Positions 1 to 8,041 of a stretch of DNA of 26,054 nucleotides are shown here, one piece after another. Every line of letters begins with the position of its first letter. Position 1 is the first letter of the stretch. The notes below the pieces were generated by a model, which saw nothing but the letters and a program-made list of their open reading frames with translations, searched no databases and was not told the DNA's origin. Origin of the DNA: Carex sylvatica (lineage: Eukaryota > Streptophyta > Magnoliopsida > Poales > Cyperaceae); assembly GCA_964058845.1 (NCBI GenBank), contig CAXKVR010000258.1, positions 1 through 26,054 of the forward strand. The letters run 5' to 3'. A program made the position numbers and the translations under genes.

Positions 1-369
1 AAAATAAATGTAAAGTTTTAAAATAAATATTATTTAATTATTTTTGGAGATATCTGATATATCATAGAGTTAGATTTGACAAATATGTAAATTTGTACAA
101 TTTTAAAGGATAATATGTAATTACTTATTTTAGAGGCATAAATATATAATATTGAAACTTTTGAGGGATATATATGAAATTTCCTCTTTTTCCTTTGATC
201 CGACGCTATATTATGCACTGATGTTAAAGCATATCAGATAGCTCATGATGTGGTGTTATTTAGATTCAAATGACACTAGTGGTATAGTAGCCGTCTTTTT
301 AATTTGAGATAATGAAACTTTGAGGAGAAAATGAGTAATTTCAAAAAATTTGAGGGGCATACATGCAAT
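1..369. other. AT-rich non-genic DNA, probable repeat debris
   Basis: I see no coding signal. A short phrase recurs three times in diverged form, near 133-145, 164-185 and 349-368: a GAGGG core followed by an ATA-ATG-AAT run. Such phrases are common in old plant transposon ends, but I found no paired termini or target duplication. The reading frame on the minus strand here has an Ile/Tyr/Lys-rich composition expected of AT-rich noise. Confidence 0.4.
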
Positions 370-391
370 CCCCCCCCCCCCCCCCCCCCCC
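370..391. repeat. Poly-C homopolymer (22 C), followed by 9 T
   Basis: The sequence shows 22 consecutive C directly followed by 9 T. Long C runs are rare in AT-rich plant DNA. The exact length is the kind of feature that sequencing and assembly often get wrong. Confidence 0.9.
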
Positions 392-1207
392 TTTTTTTTT
401 CAATAAACTAGGTACTTTATTGTTTCGAAAGGAATATTATATTCCTTCAGTTCGGTTTGTGTAAATTAATCAAGAGTAAACATTTTATTCATTCTTGTCA
501 ATGCGGATTGGAAAGTGCTTCAAAATACTAAAGTCATCTTTTCTTTTTCCTTTTATGCCATATATATGTTCAATTTTCTTGGTGCATCAATCAATAGGAC
601 ATTAAAAAATTTATTTTTACCTAATATAAAAATTATAAAAAAAAGATTAATTTACGATGTTTAGAAGTTGAAATATTGCCGTATTTTTTCACACTTATTT
701 TTTAATAATTAAGAATGTTGGTATTATTATTATGAACTACATTTTTTTTGTTATTGTATCTGCTTAATATGAAAATAATTAATTCCCCCCCTCCCGGAAG
801 AAAACTTTCGAATTTATTAATAAGACTTGTACACGTATTTGTGATGTCGCTTTCTATTGGATTTATTATATGCACATATCTAACATGCACCATATTAGAT
901 ATTACTAAGTACAACCAAACAATTTTGCGTCAACGCTAGCTGCCATTGTCTCGATCGTATACGTGTCTTGTAAGAAAATACATAACTATATGTCTATTTA
1001 TATGATATTTTGAAAATGCTCTAGCTGGGATCATGTTTTATTTATTTCAATTTTTAAGTTTTGTTTAATTTATTTTATCGTTTTTCATAGGGAAGACATT
1101 CGTCGGTGGAAGCAGAATTTTTGTCATCCACTTTAAATAGTTCATCGAATTCAAAATTAATAATTAATCATGAGTACTATATAAAAACAATCAATAAGAT
1201 AAAACTT
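392..1207. other. AT-rich intergenic DNA without recognisable genes
   Basis: I see no gene, RNA gene or clear transposon here. The small open frames at 748-939 (+) and 702-914 (-) overlap each other. They lack plausible gene context or recognisable protein sequence. Confidence 0.5.
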
Positions 1208-1515
1208 AAATCCAATATTTCAAAAATAAAATAGAACCTATTCAAAACAAATCTAATTACTTCACATATTCACAAAAATAATTCTAACACATTTTTTTAA
1301 TCTATTAAAAATAAATTCGAATTTCAAAAATAAAATCTAACATATTCAAAACAAATCTAATACTTCACATATTCAAAAAAAAAAATCTAACAATTTTTTT
1401 TAACCTATTAAAAATAAATCCAACATTTCAAAAATAAAATCTAACCTATTCAAAACAAATATAATTACTTCATAAATTCACAAAAATAATTCTAACATTC
1501 TAAAAAAATCCAAAT
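1208..1515. repeat. Three-copy tandem repeat, period about 104 bp
   Basis: Three diverged copies start near 1208, 1313 and 1416. Each runs through the same order of phrases: AAATCCAA, TTTCAAAAATAAAATCTAAC, ATTCAAAACAAAT, ACTTCA, then TCTAAC and CTATTAAAAAT. The composition is almost entirely A, T and C on this strand. The copies differ by substitutions and small indels. It is non-coding. Confidence 0.8.
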
Positions 1516-1672
1516 AAATTGAAATTTGTGTCAATTATGTGTATTTTTGAATGCTCTACATTCTAGTGTAATTACTTTTGCATTTTGGTACTTGTATCAG
1601 TCCAGACTTGTTGATTTACCAACAGAGTATGCGCTGCATCATGCGCCACATGCGTCGCAAATGCCGCTGCAT
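1516..1672. other. Flank with GC-rich ATGCG-type motif at the insertion site
   Basis: Just left of the retrotransposon, 1629-1677 is locally GC-rich and repeats GCATGCG/ATGCGCC-like words several times. The matching right flank after 14183 continues GCATGGGC. The element therefore landed inside a small GC-rich repeat-like patch. The open frame at 1526-1750 runs into the LTR and is not a gene. Confidence 0.5.
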
Positions 1673-1677
1673 GCGCC
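1673..1677. repeat. 5-bp target-site duplication, left copy (GCGCC)
   Basis: GCGCC lies directly before the 5' LTR TG and again directly after the 3' LTR CA at 14179-14183. Five base pairs is the usual duplication made by Ty3/gypsy integrases. The perfect match shows that both LTRs belong to one insertion. Confidence 0.92.
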
Positions 1678-1843
1678 TGATAAGCATAAATTATATACAC
1701 AATTCTATCTAGTTTTTATCATAAAATATCACAAATATCTTGTATTTTGAATATAAAGTCAATGGAATATACCTAGAATCAAGTTACTTTGTTGTTTGGC
1801 TTTAGAATGCAGGAAAAGATGAAAATTGCAAAAAATATTTCTC

Positions 1844-2261
1844 CGTGCGAGTCATCCACCCGCACTCACATACAATGCGGACGCACTCCTCACTTAGCCA
1901 AATTTTCAGCATCTCAGCAGTTCACATAAAAAAGTCTAAGCCTAATTTGTCCGCATTCAGATTCAGTGCGGGTCATCTCAGCCGCACTCAGGACTTGGGC
2001 CGATTTCAGAAACTGCACATCACATGCTCCAGTGCGGGTCATCCATCCGCACCAAAGTCCAGTGCGGACGCACTGCGAGTAAACGCAGAATTTCCAGGAT
2101 GGTAAAAAATGAAACTTCGAGCCAGTGCGGATTAGACACCCGCACTCATAGCCAGTGCGGATGCACTCATAGAATTTCACAGGATTTTCCTTCTAAGTTA
2201 AATATGGAAAGTTGAACCAGTGCGGGTTAGTCACCCGCACTCACCACAGTGCGAACGCACT
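1844..2261 (+). repeat. Paired-palindrome cluster in 5' LTR U3 (five units)
   Basis: Five GC-rich units sit in otherwise AT-rich DNA. The clearest is 2219-2261: arms AGTGCGGGT (2219-2227) and ACCCGCACT (2233-2241) with a 5-nt loop, then 6 nt, then AGTGCG-AA-CGCACT (2248-2261). Other long palindromes start near 1845, 1965, 2031 and 2124. Short ones lie at 1874-1887, 2061-2074 and 2154-2167. The spacing is uneven, so this is not a simple tandem array. Similar units occur at 6422-6597, 9269-9493 and in the 3' LTR. Confidence 0.9.
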
Positions 2262-2429
2262 GAACCCGCAGACAGCTAGAATTACAAATTTGTCAAGATG
2301 TTTCTATTTTTAGCGAGCCTGTGACGCTTTTTGACAGCTAAATTTGGACACATCAGTCCAGGGAAACAAGGCAAAGATAGCACCCACTAACCCCACATTC
2401 TAGCTTCTAAATTGGGCATAGTCTTTTCC

Positions 2430-2437
2430 TATATAAA
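2430..2437 (+). promoter_or_regulatory. TATA box of the 5' LTR (TATATAAA)
   Basis: TATATAAA stands 170 bp after the last palindrome and upstream of a CT-rich stretch (about 2487-2506). The 3' LTR keeps the same TATATAAA at 12817-12824. Transcription would start about 2460-2470 and define the start of R. This is an inference from position. Confidence 0.7.
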
Positions 2438-2627
2438 TGGGGTTCATTTTCCATTGAAAAGATATCTCACATCTCTCATCTTACAACTCTATCTCTCTCT
2501 CTCCCCTTGGTGCATGCTAATTTTCATATAGCGATAAATCTGCAGTCATTCTAGGAGTTCCGGAAACTTTTCAAGGAAGGAGAAGAAGGTCAAAGCAAGA
2601 TTTCGGCAAGATTGAGGTTCTTGATTC

Positions 2628-2633
2628 AATAAA
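2628..2633 (+). promoter_or_regulatory. Polyadenylation signal candidate in the LTR (AATAAA)
   Basis: AATAAA lies about 195 bp downstream of the TATA box and is conserved in the 3' LTR at 13023-13028. This is a normal arrangement for a signal inside R. It is the best candidate for ending the element's transcript in the 3' LTR. Confidence 0.5.
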
Positions 2634-2865
2634 GGGTGTAACTATTTCTTTATTTCATTCCTTCTTATTTTTGCTAACTTTTTGTAATGAATCTCTTCAA
2701 AAGAGAGTAGATCTCTCTCTAGGGGTTTAGGTCAATGCATTACCTTGTCTAATTATATTTATTCAGTTATATTGTTTTTATTATGATTGTTTGATTTAAT
2801 GGTGATTTCTGTGAATTATTTCTTTATGATTTCGTTATTCTTGCAATTATAAGTATCATGTTAGG

Positions 2866-3365
2866 TTTAATGAATTAAAGTAGTTAGAAATCGTGCTATG
2901 TCCTATTTTTTCGCTTTAATCATTAAACTCTAGCATAGGTCGAGTTAAGGAGAGTATCAATCAAATCATAAATGTATATGATATCTTATTAACACTAGGA
3001 TATAAATCAGATCTCTAGAAATTAGAGTTAGGGTTTGGTGAAGTAGGTATTTCTAAAGTCAAACCCCTAATTTTGACACCTTAGAACAAATATTGTGAAA
3101 TACTTTCAATTATGTGTATTAAAAATTCCGATTAGGTGAGTGACAGTCCTAACAATGGAGGAACATTAATCCGTTCACCCAAAGTATTTGTATCAATATT
3201 TGTTCCAAAGGCTAACACAAATCATAAACCAATTTTAAGTTTCTTGGAATATTAATGTTTGTCTTGAATTATGTGTATTAAATATCCCTCTAGGGTTTGT
3301 AAAAACCCTAGAATTTGAGGTAAATTAATCAGTTCACCCAAGATATAACATCAATATTCCAAGAA
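2866..3365 (+). other. Series of stem-loops in R/U5 of the 5' LTR
   Basis: Four inverted repeats follow one another. Arms 2866-2880 and 2914-2927 pair with a one-base bulge. TTAGGGTTTG near 3028-3038 pairs with CAAACCCCTAA near 3060-3070. Arms 3084-3106 and 3181-3205 pair as 12 bp plus 9 bp around a small internal loop. Arms 3241-3258 and 3348-3365 pair over 18 bp with one mismatch. The last two hairpins look duplicated, because both loops share ATTATGTGTATTAAA and TTCACCCAA. Inside the last loop, TCTAGGGTTT-GTAA-AAACCCTAGA (3289-3312) is a perfect 10-bp stem with a GUAA tetraloop. The 3' LTR keeps these structures. Confidence 0.75.
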
Positions 3366-3791
3366 CGAATTAGGTTAGAAACCTCATTAAAATCAAACAT
3401 GAATATAAACAAACCGAATATATTGAATTAGCAAGGAATTGTAAATCGAATACCCCTAGATCTTCTTAATTTGAAAGCAAATCAATCTTTACTTTCTTTA
3501 TTTGATTATTTACAACTCCTTGTTTTTTGGTATTGAACCCAACTTAGGATTACTTAAGCAAAACCCCCTATTCTATTTTTTTGCGCTTTACTTCTTTTTA
3601 TTATTTTCTGAAATTAATTAATAAAGTCTAAATCTAGTATCTAAACTTACTCTATGATGATCGATACCCGATAATATACTACGCGATAGGATTGTATGCT
3701 TGCAATATGAACTGAAAGTGTATTTAAGGTTAAAAGGTATAGCTTACTATACTGAAACTTTGTACTATATATTTTTGGTGCAACAAGTTTT

Positions 3792-3808
3792 TGGCGCCGT
3801 TGCCGAGG
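3792..3808 (+). promoter_or_regulatory. Primer-binding site, tRNA-Asp type
   Basis: TGGCGCCGTTGCCGAGG begins 6 bp after the LTR end. It is complementary to the 3' end of plant tRNA-Asp apart from what looks like one mismatch (A for G near its end). It is the standard Athila/Tat primer site for minus-strand DNA synthesis. Confidence 0.88.
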
Positions 3809-3904
3809 AGTATCGGTTAAATACTAAGTTTTTACTTAAATAGATTTTAGATTTTCTTTTACTTTTTGTTTGGAAACTAATCTTGGTTTTTTTTGAAGCA
3901 TTCT

Positions 3905-4103
3905 ATGAGCATCGGAAGAACTCATTTTTCCACAATTGTAGAAGAAGAAGAAGAACATTTAAGCATGAAAAACTCATCCAACCATAGCGAACCCATCCGT
4001 CTATGGCGAACCATCCGTCTATGACGAACAATCACAACATGGAGGCAATAACACTCGTGTACGAGGATTAACTCCACCTTGTAACGGGCACAACAACGAC
4101 AAA

Positions 4104-4134
<31 letters not shown>

Positions 4135-5634
4135 GAGATGGTCGTAACCATCAACAAGGCCACCGCTTCGGCTTCATACCTCATGGCCAAAATCCACGAG
4201 ACATTAAGCCCTCTCTCATCCACCTACTTGGCCAAAGTCAATTCGGGAGAGTACTAAATGAAGACCCACACGCTTACTTGGCAGTTTTCGATGAGCATTG
4301 CGGCACTTTCGCTCGAGAAGGAGATGAACTAGACAACCTCAAGCTCAAATGCTTCAACTTGTCCCTCTGAGATAATGCAAGAACGTGGCTAAGAACAGTC
4401 AATCGGGACAAAATCGATACATGGGACGTCATGGAGAAGCTATTCTTAGGAAAATACTTTCCTCCATCCAAGACCCAATATTTCCGGATAAAGATCATGA
4501 CATTCAAGCAAGCCGAGGGGGAATCTCTGACCGAGGCATGGGACCTATGGGTGGAGCTCTAACGCTTGTGCCCTAACCATGGCCTTGACATGTGGTTTCT
4601 TTTTCAATTCTTTTATGGAGGTTGCACTATAGCTACCAAAACTCATTTAAATTCAGTTGCAGGAGAAACATGTCACGAATGAATCCAGAACAAGCCATGG
4701 CAATGATTGAAGATATGGCGATCAACCAAAGGGAGTGGACAATCGAGAGAGGTGGACGAGCCTACAACATACCGGGAGCCATGAAAGTAGACGAGGTTAC
4801 CGCCTTGAGAGCCCAAATGGAAGCCTTACAACATCAAATGACACAAATGCAAAATATCAAATCCGTGACTAAGAAGGCTCCATGAGGCATATGTTGAGAC
4901 ATGACTCATATCACCGCCAATTGCCACGTCCTTCAAGAAGGAGATGAGGTTGAGCAAGTGAACGCCATGTTCTATAATCAAGGTGATAAGAGGAATGACC
5001 CGATCTACAACAAGGTTAGACAAAATGATAATTTCAATTCGAATTCTTATAACCCTAACAGAAGGTGGAACCATCTGAATTTCAAATGGAAGACCAAAAA
5101 TGACAAATCTAACCAGTTCCAAGGAAATTCCAATCCATACCAAAATCGGTCAAACCAAAACTCGTACCAAGGTCCTTCTCAAAGCAACAACCTAGAAAAG
5201 ATGATTCAAGAACTGATGACCCAATAAAGCGACTTCATAAACCAACAAAGAAACACCAACACCGATGTTTCAGACTCCTTAAGAAACTTGAACAATAGGT
5301 TTGAATTCTTAGAAACCAAGACAAAGATGTACACAAATAGCACGACAAGCATCCTCATCCTCTCGCCAACAAGGGACACTTCCGGGCAAGCCCGACATCA
5401 ACCCGAGAGAGCAAGCAAAGGCTATAACTTTGAGGAGAGGCACGGGATACGAAGGACCAAAGATACTGAGCATAGATGAGCAGGAACAACCACCAAAGAA
5501 GACACAACCACCTCCGGCCTCTCTCAATGCAAACATATCGGCATCGGATCAACCTCAAGAACCGGATAACTCTATTCTGGCCAAGGTAAAACCAATTGAA
5601 ACTCCAAAGTATGTCATACCATAAAGGTTTATAC
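3905..5634 (+). pseudogene. gag: gag polyprotein remnant (capsid and zinc knuckle)
   Basis: The likely start is ATG 3905, giving an acidic N-terminus with five Glu in a row. A short tandem duplication (about 3988-4022) then shifts the frame. An Asn run from an AAC microsatellite follows (about 4100-4132). From about 4170 the retrotransposon gag capsid domain is readable (PSLIHLLGQ, DPHAYLAVFDEHC, ARTWLRTV, FPPSKTQYFRIK, EGESLTEAWDLW). It is interrupted by stops near 4368 and at 4560-4562, and the frame changes again near 4650. A linker with EQAMAMIEDMA leads to a CX2CX4HX4C zinc knuckle at 4883-4924. There the first Cys codon and the residue after the second Cys have both become TGA. An Asn/Gln-rich tail ends near 5227, followed by degenerate sequence with a Pro-rich stretch at 5430-5624. 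In a working element this part forms the particle shell and binds RNA. It cannot do so here. Confidence 0.85.
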
Positions 5635-5639
5635 CATTC

Positions 5640-6333
5640 CTTAGAGGTTAGTAAAGAATAAACTCGACCAACAATATGCTAAATTTGTAGAACACCTCAA
5701 GAAATTGAATATCACCATCCCTTTTACCGAAGCAATTACTCACATGCCCTCTTATGCAAATTTTTTGAAAGATATTCTATCCAACAAAAGAATAATTGAG
5801 AAAGTAGGCACGGTATCCCTTAATAAGGAGTGTAGCGCTCTCTTCTTAAACAAGCTACCTCCAAAACTGAATGATCCGGAGAGTTTTGTGATTTCATGTG
5901 TAATAGGTGATACCAAATTTGAGAGGTGACTACGTGATTTAGGCGCTAGCGTAAGCCTTATGCTTTGAACATTTACCAAAGGTTAAATCTTGTCGATTTG
6001 AAACCCATAAGAATGTCATTATAATTAGTCGATAAGACGGTATGGTACCCCGATGGTATAGCAGAATATGTAATTATCATGATTGGTAAGTTCTTTGTCT
6101 CGGTAGATTTCGTGGTTGTTGAGATGGAAGATGATACTCATACCCCTCTCCTATTGGGGCGTGATTTCGTCACCACTGCTGGAGCAAACATTGATGTCAA
6201 AGAAGAAAAGATATCATTTGACATAGGGGGCGAAAAGGTAAATTTTCATCTGTTTAATGCCATCAAATATCCTTCAAATGATGATGATTCTATTTGTAGA
6301 TTGGATGATTTGTATTACATTATAGCTACCTAG
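5640..6333 (+). pseudogene. Retroviral-type aspartic protease remnant
   Basis: The N-terminal flank (IPFTEAITHMPSYANFLKDI, then KLPPKLNDPESF) is typical of the Athila gag-protease junction. The active-site motif DLGAS is at 5936-5950, but a TGA precedes it by three codons (5927-5929). A frameshift near 5962 follows, with another TAA near 6022. The second half (6079-6333) keeps the family's DFVVVEMEDD and PLLLGRDF motifs, the latter being the flap and C-terminal hydrophobic-Gly signature. A TAG closes the frame at 6331-6333. The enzyme would have cut the polyprotein into its parts. The motif order is clear and the gene is dead. Confidence 0.85.
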
Positions 6334-6345
6334 ATGAAGTAAGAG

Positions 6346-6650
6346 ATGGTCAATGAGCAACTGGAGCAAGCCCTTGAAGAAACCGACTTCGAAAACAATC
6401 AATTTGACGAAAATTTACCTGAGTGCGGATCTCTCATCCGCACTAAAATTCAGTGCGTCCGCACTTATCCTCCTGAAACTGAAATTTTTCCTGAGTGTAG
6501 ATCTCCCACCCGCACTAACAATGAGTGCATCCGCACTCAGCCTCCTGAAGCTGCAGAACTATTTTCTCGAGCTCAGTGCGGCCCAGCCACCCGCACTCAC
6601 CAAATCCTGCACAGATTTTCACCGTTTCATCAAACTCCAATGCACCGAAG
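6346..6650 (+). pseudogene. Pol linker between protease and RT, built from in-frame palindrome repeats
   Basis: This stretch stays in the protease/RT frame and begins with an acidic segment (EQALEETDFENN). It then reads the palindromes as a repeat of the form ECG-x-L-IRT-KIQCVRT, then ECRSPTRTNNECIRT, then QCGPATRT. Each half ends in Arg-Thr because CCGCACT is read as -RT. A Pro/Glu spacer (YPPETEIF, QPPEAAELF) separates the copies. Plant gypsy elements vary greatly here, and I know of no domain with this pattern. The frame is lost before the RT start, where the true RT N-terminus is in another frame. Confidence 0.65.
6422..6597 (+). repeat. Paired-palindrome cluster inside pol (three units)
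   Basis: Unit one pairs AGTGCGGAT (6422-6430) with ATCCGCACT (6436-6444), a perfect 9-bp stem with a 5-nt loop. It is followed by AGTGCG-TC-CGCACT at 6452-6465. Unit two (6494-6537) is decayed in its left arm. Unit three (6575-6597) has only the long palindrome. Compared with 2219-2241, both arms of unit one changed at the same position (GGGT/ACCC to GGAT/ATCC), which keeps the pairing. The short palindromes read TC in the middle, where the LTR ones read GA, AA or similar. Confidence 0.88.
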
Positions 6651-8030
6651 GTCGAGCTCAAACATTTGCCACCCAACAATCGCTATGAATACTTGGGGGA
6701 GGACAAGGCATATCCGGTTATTGTCAATTCCAAACTCAACAAGGAACAAACCGAGAAGCTTATACACGAGTTAAGGCTACATCGGAAGGCAAATTGGCTA
6801 CACGATCGATGATCTAACCGGAATCAGTCCATCCCTTTGCATGCATAGGATTCTAATGGAGGATGACCACAAACCAACTGTTGAAGCTCAAAGAATGCTC
6901 AATTCGAATCTAAAAGAAGTGGTGAAAAAGAAAATCCTCAAACTACTTGATGCCGGCATCATCTACCTAATTTTCGATTCCAAATGGGTAAGCCCGGTTC
7001 ATGTAGTTTCAAAGAATGGTGGCACAACTGTGATGAATGACAAAAATGATAAGATGATATCCACAAGGGTGGTCACCGAATGGAGGATGTGCATCGATTA
7101 CCAAAAACTTAACAATGCAACAAGGAATGACCACTTCCCGCTACCATTCATGGATCAAATGCTCGAGAGGCTAGCTAATCATTTACACTTTTGCTACCTA
7201 GATGGGTATAGCGGATTTTTTTAAATCCCTATTCACCCCTATAATCAAGAAAAAATAACTTTTACTTGCCCTTACGGTACGTTCGCGTACCGTAGGATGC
7301 CGTTTGGTCTATGCAATGCCCCAGCTACGTTTCAAAGAGTCATGATGGCTATTTTCTCTGATTTATTAGAAAATTCTGTGGAAGTTTTCGTGGATGAATT
7401 TTTAGTTTTTGGTACTTCTTTTGATAATTGCTTATCTAATTTAATCAAAGTTTTAGAACGATGTGAGCAGGTCAATCTAGTGCTAAAATGGGAGAAGTGC
7501 CACTTTATGGTGCAAACGGGGGTGGTTCTAGGCCACGTGGTATCTTTCGAATGTTTGAAAGTCGACAAAGCAAAAGTAGAGTTCATAGAGAAGTTGCCAT
7601 ATCTGACTTATGTGAAGAATATCCAGAGTTTTTTGGGACATGCAGGGTTCTATCGACGGTTTATCAAGGATTTTTCAAAAATTTGCAAACCTCTTACCAA
7701 TCTAACTATGAAAGATGCAGAATTTAATTTTGATAAATCTTGCATTGTTGCTTTTGATAGAATAAAGAAGACGCTAATCTCAGCTCCAATTCTCCGACCA
7801 TCAAATTGGGATGTGCCATTTGAGATTATGTGTAATGCGAGCGACTTCGCCGTCGGAGCCGTGCTAGGACAAAGGATCGACAATAAGCCACATGTGATAT
7901 ATTACGCGAGCAAAATCCTAGATGAGGCGCAAATGAATTACACAACCACGGAGAAGGAGTTCTTAGCCGTTATTTCGTTATCAATAAATTTTGGCCCTAC
8001 TTAATGGGATCCAAGGTGGTTGTGTACCCT
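6651..8030 (+). pseudogene. pol: Reverse transcriptase and RNase H remnant
   Basis: The RT N-terminus (LPPNNRYEYLGED) is in one frame to about 6790; a frameshift then leads into the main frame. RT motifs follow in order: WVSPVHVV, MCIDYQKLN, then YLDGYSG with its catalytic Asp at 7201-7203. A TAA at 7222-7224 replaces the usual Gln. CPYGTFAYRRMPFGLCNAPATFQ follows in two blocks. The catalytic YxDD box reads FVDE (7387-7398), so the second Asp is now Glu. RNase H runs from about 7800. Its first catalytic Asp is Asn (CNAS, 7834-7836), while TTEKEF is kept. The frame ends at 8002-8004. The family would copy RNA to DNA and remove the template strand; both activities should be lost here. Confidence 0.9.
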
Positions 8031-8041
8031 GATCATGTGGC

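Larger units (their letters stand above)
1678..3785 (+). repeat. 5' LTR (2108 bp)
   Basis: It begins TGATAAGC and ends GTGCAACA, and it matches 12086-14178 over its whole length. U3 carries five GTGCGG-type palindrome units (1845-2261) and a TATA box at 2430-2437. R probably starts about 30 bp after the TATA box and includes an AATAAA at 2628-2633. U5 is long (about 1.1 kb) and rich in stem-loops. By eye the two LTRs differ at about 8% of sites in the first 600 bp, mostly C/T and G/A changes often at CpG, but only about 3% in the U5 stem-loop region. Short open frames in the LTR are translations of the palindromes, not genes. Confidence 0.93.

Noticed and set aside
1..369. Possible old DNA transposon on the left edge
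   Set aside because: Recurring GAGGG-ATA-ATG phrases exist, but I could find no paired ends or target duplication.
748..939. 63-codon open frame with a hydrophobic stretch
   Set aside because: It overlaps an antisense frame of similar length, with no promoter or splice context, and sits in AT-rich intergenic DNA.
1845..2215. Open frames in the LTR on both strands (1845-2105, 1914-2180, 2024-2215) and 12253-12489
   Set aside because: They are translations of the palindromes in non-coding LTR. The 5' and 3' copies are not conserved as proteins and carry indels.
1844..2261. CRISPR-like array of repeats
   Set aside because: Spacing is uneven, the units are paired palindromes, no cas genes are present and the context is a plant retrotransposon.
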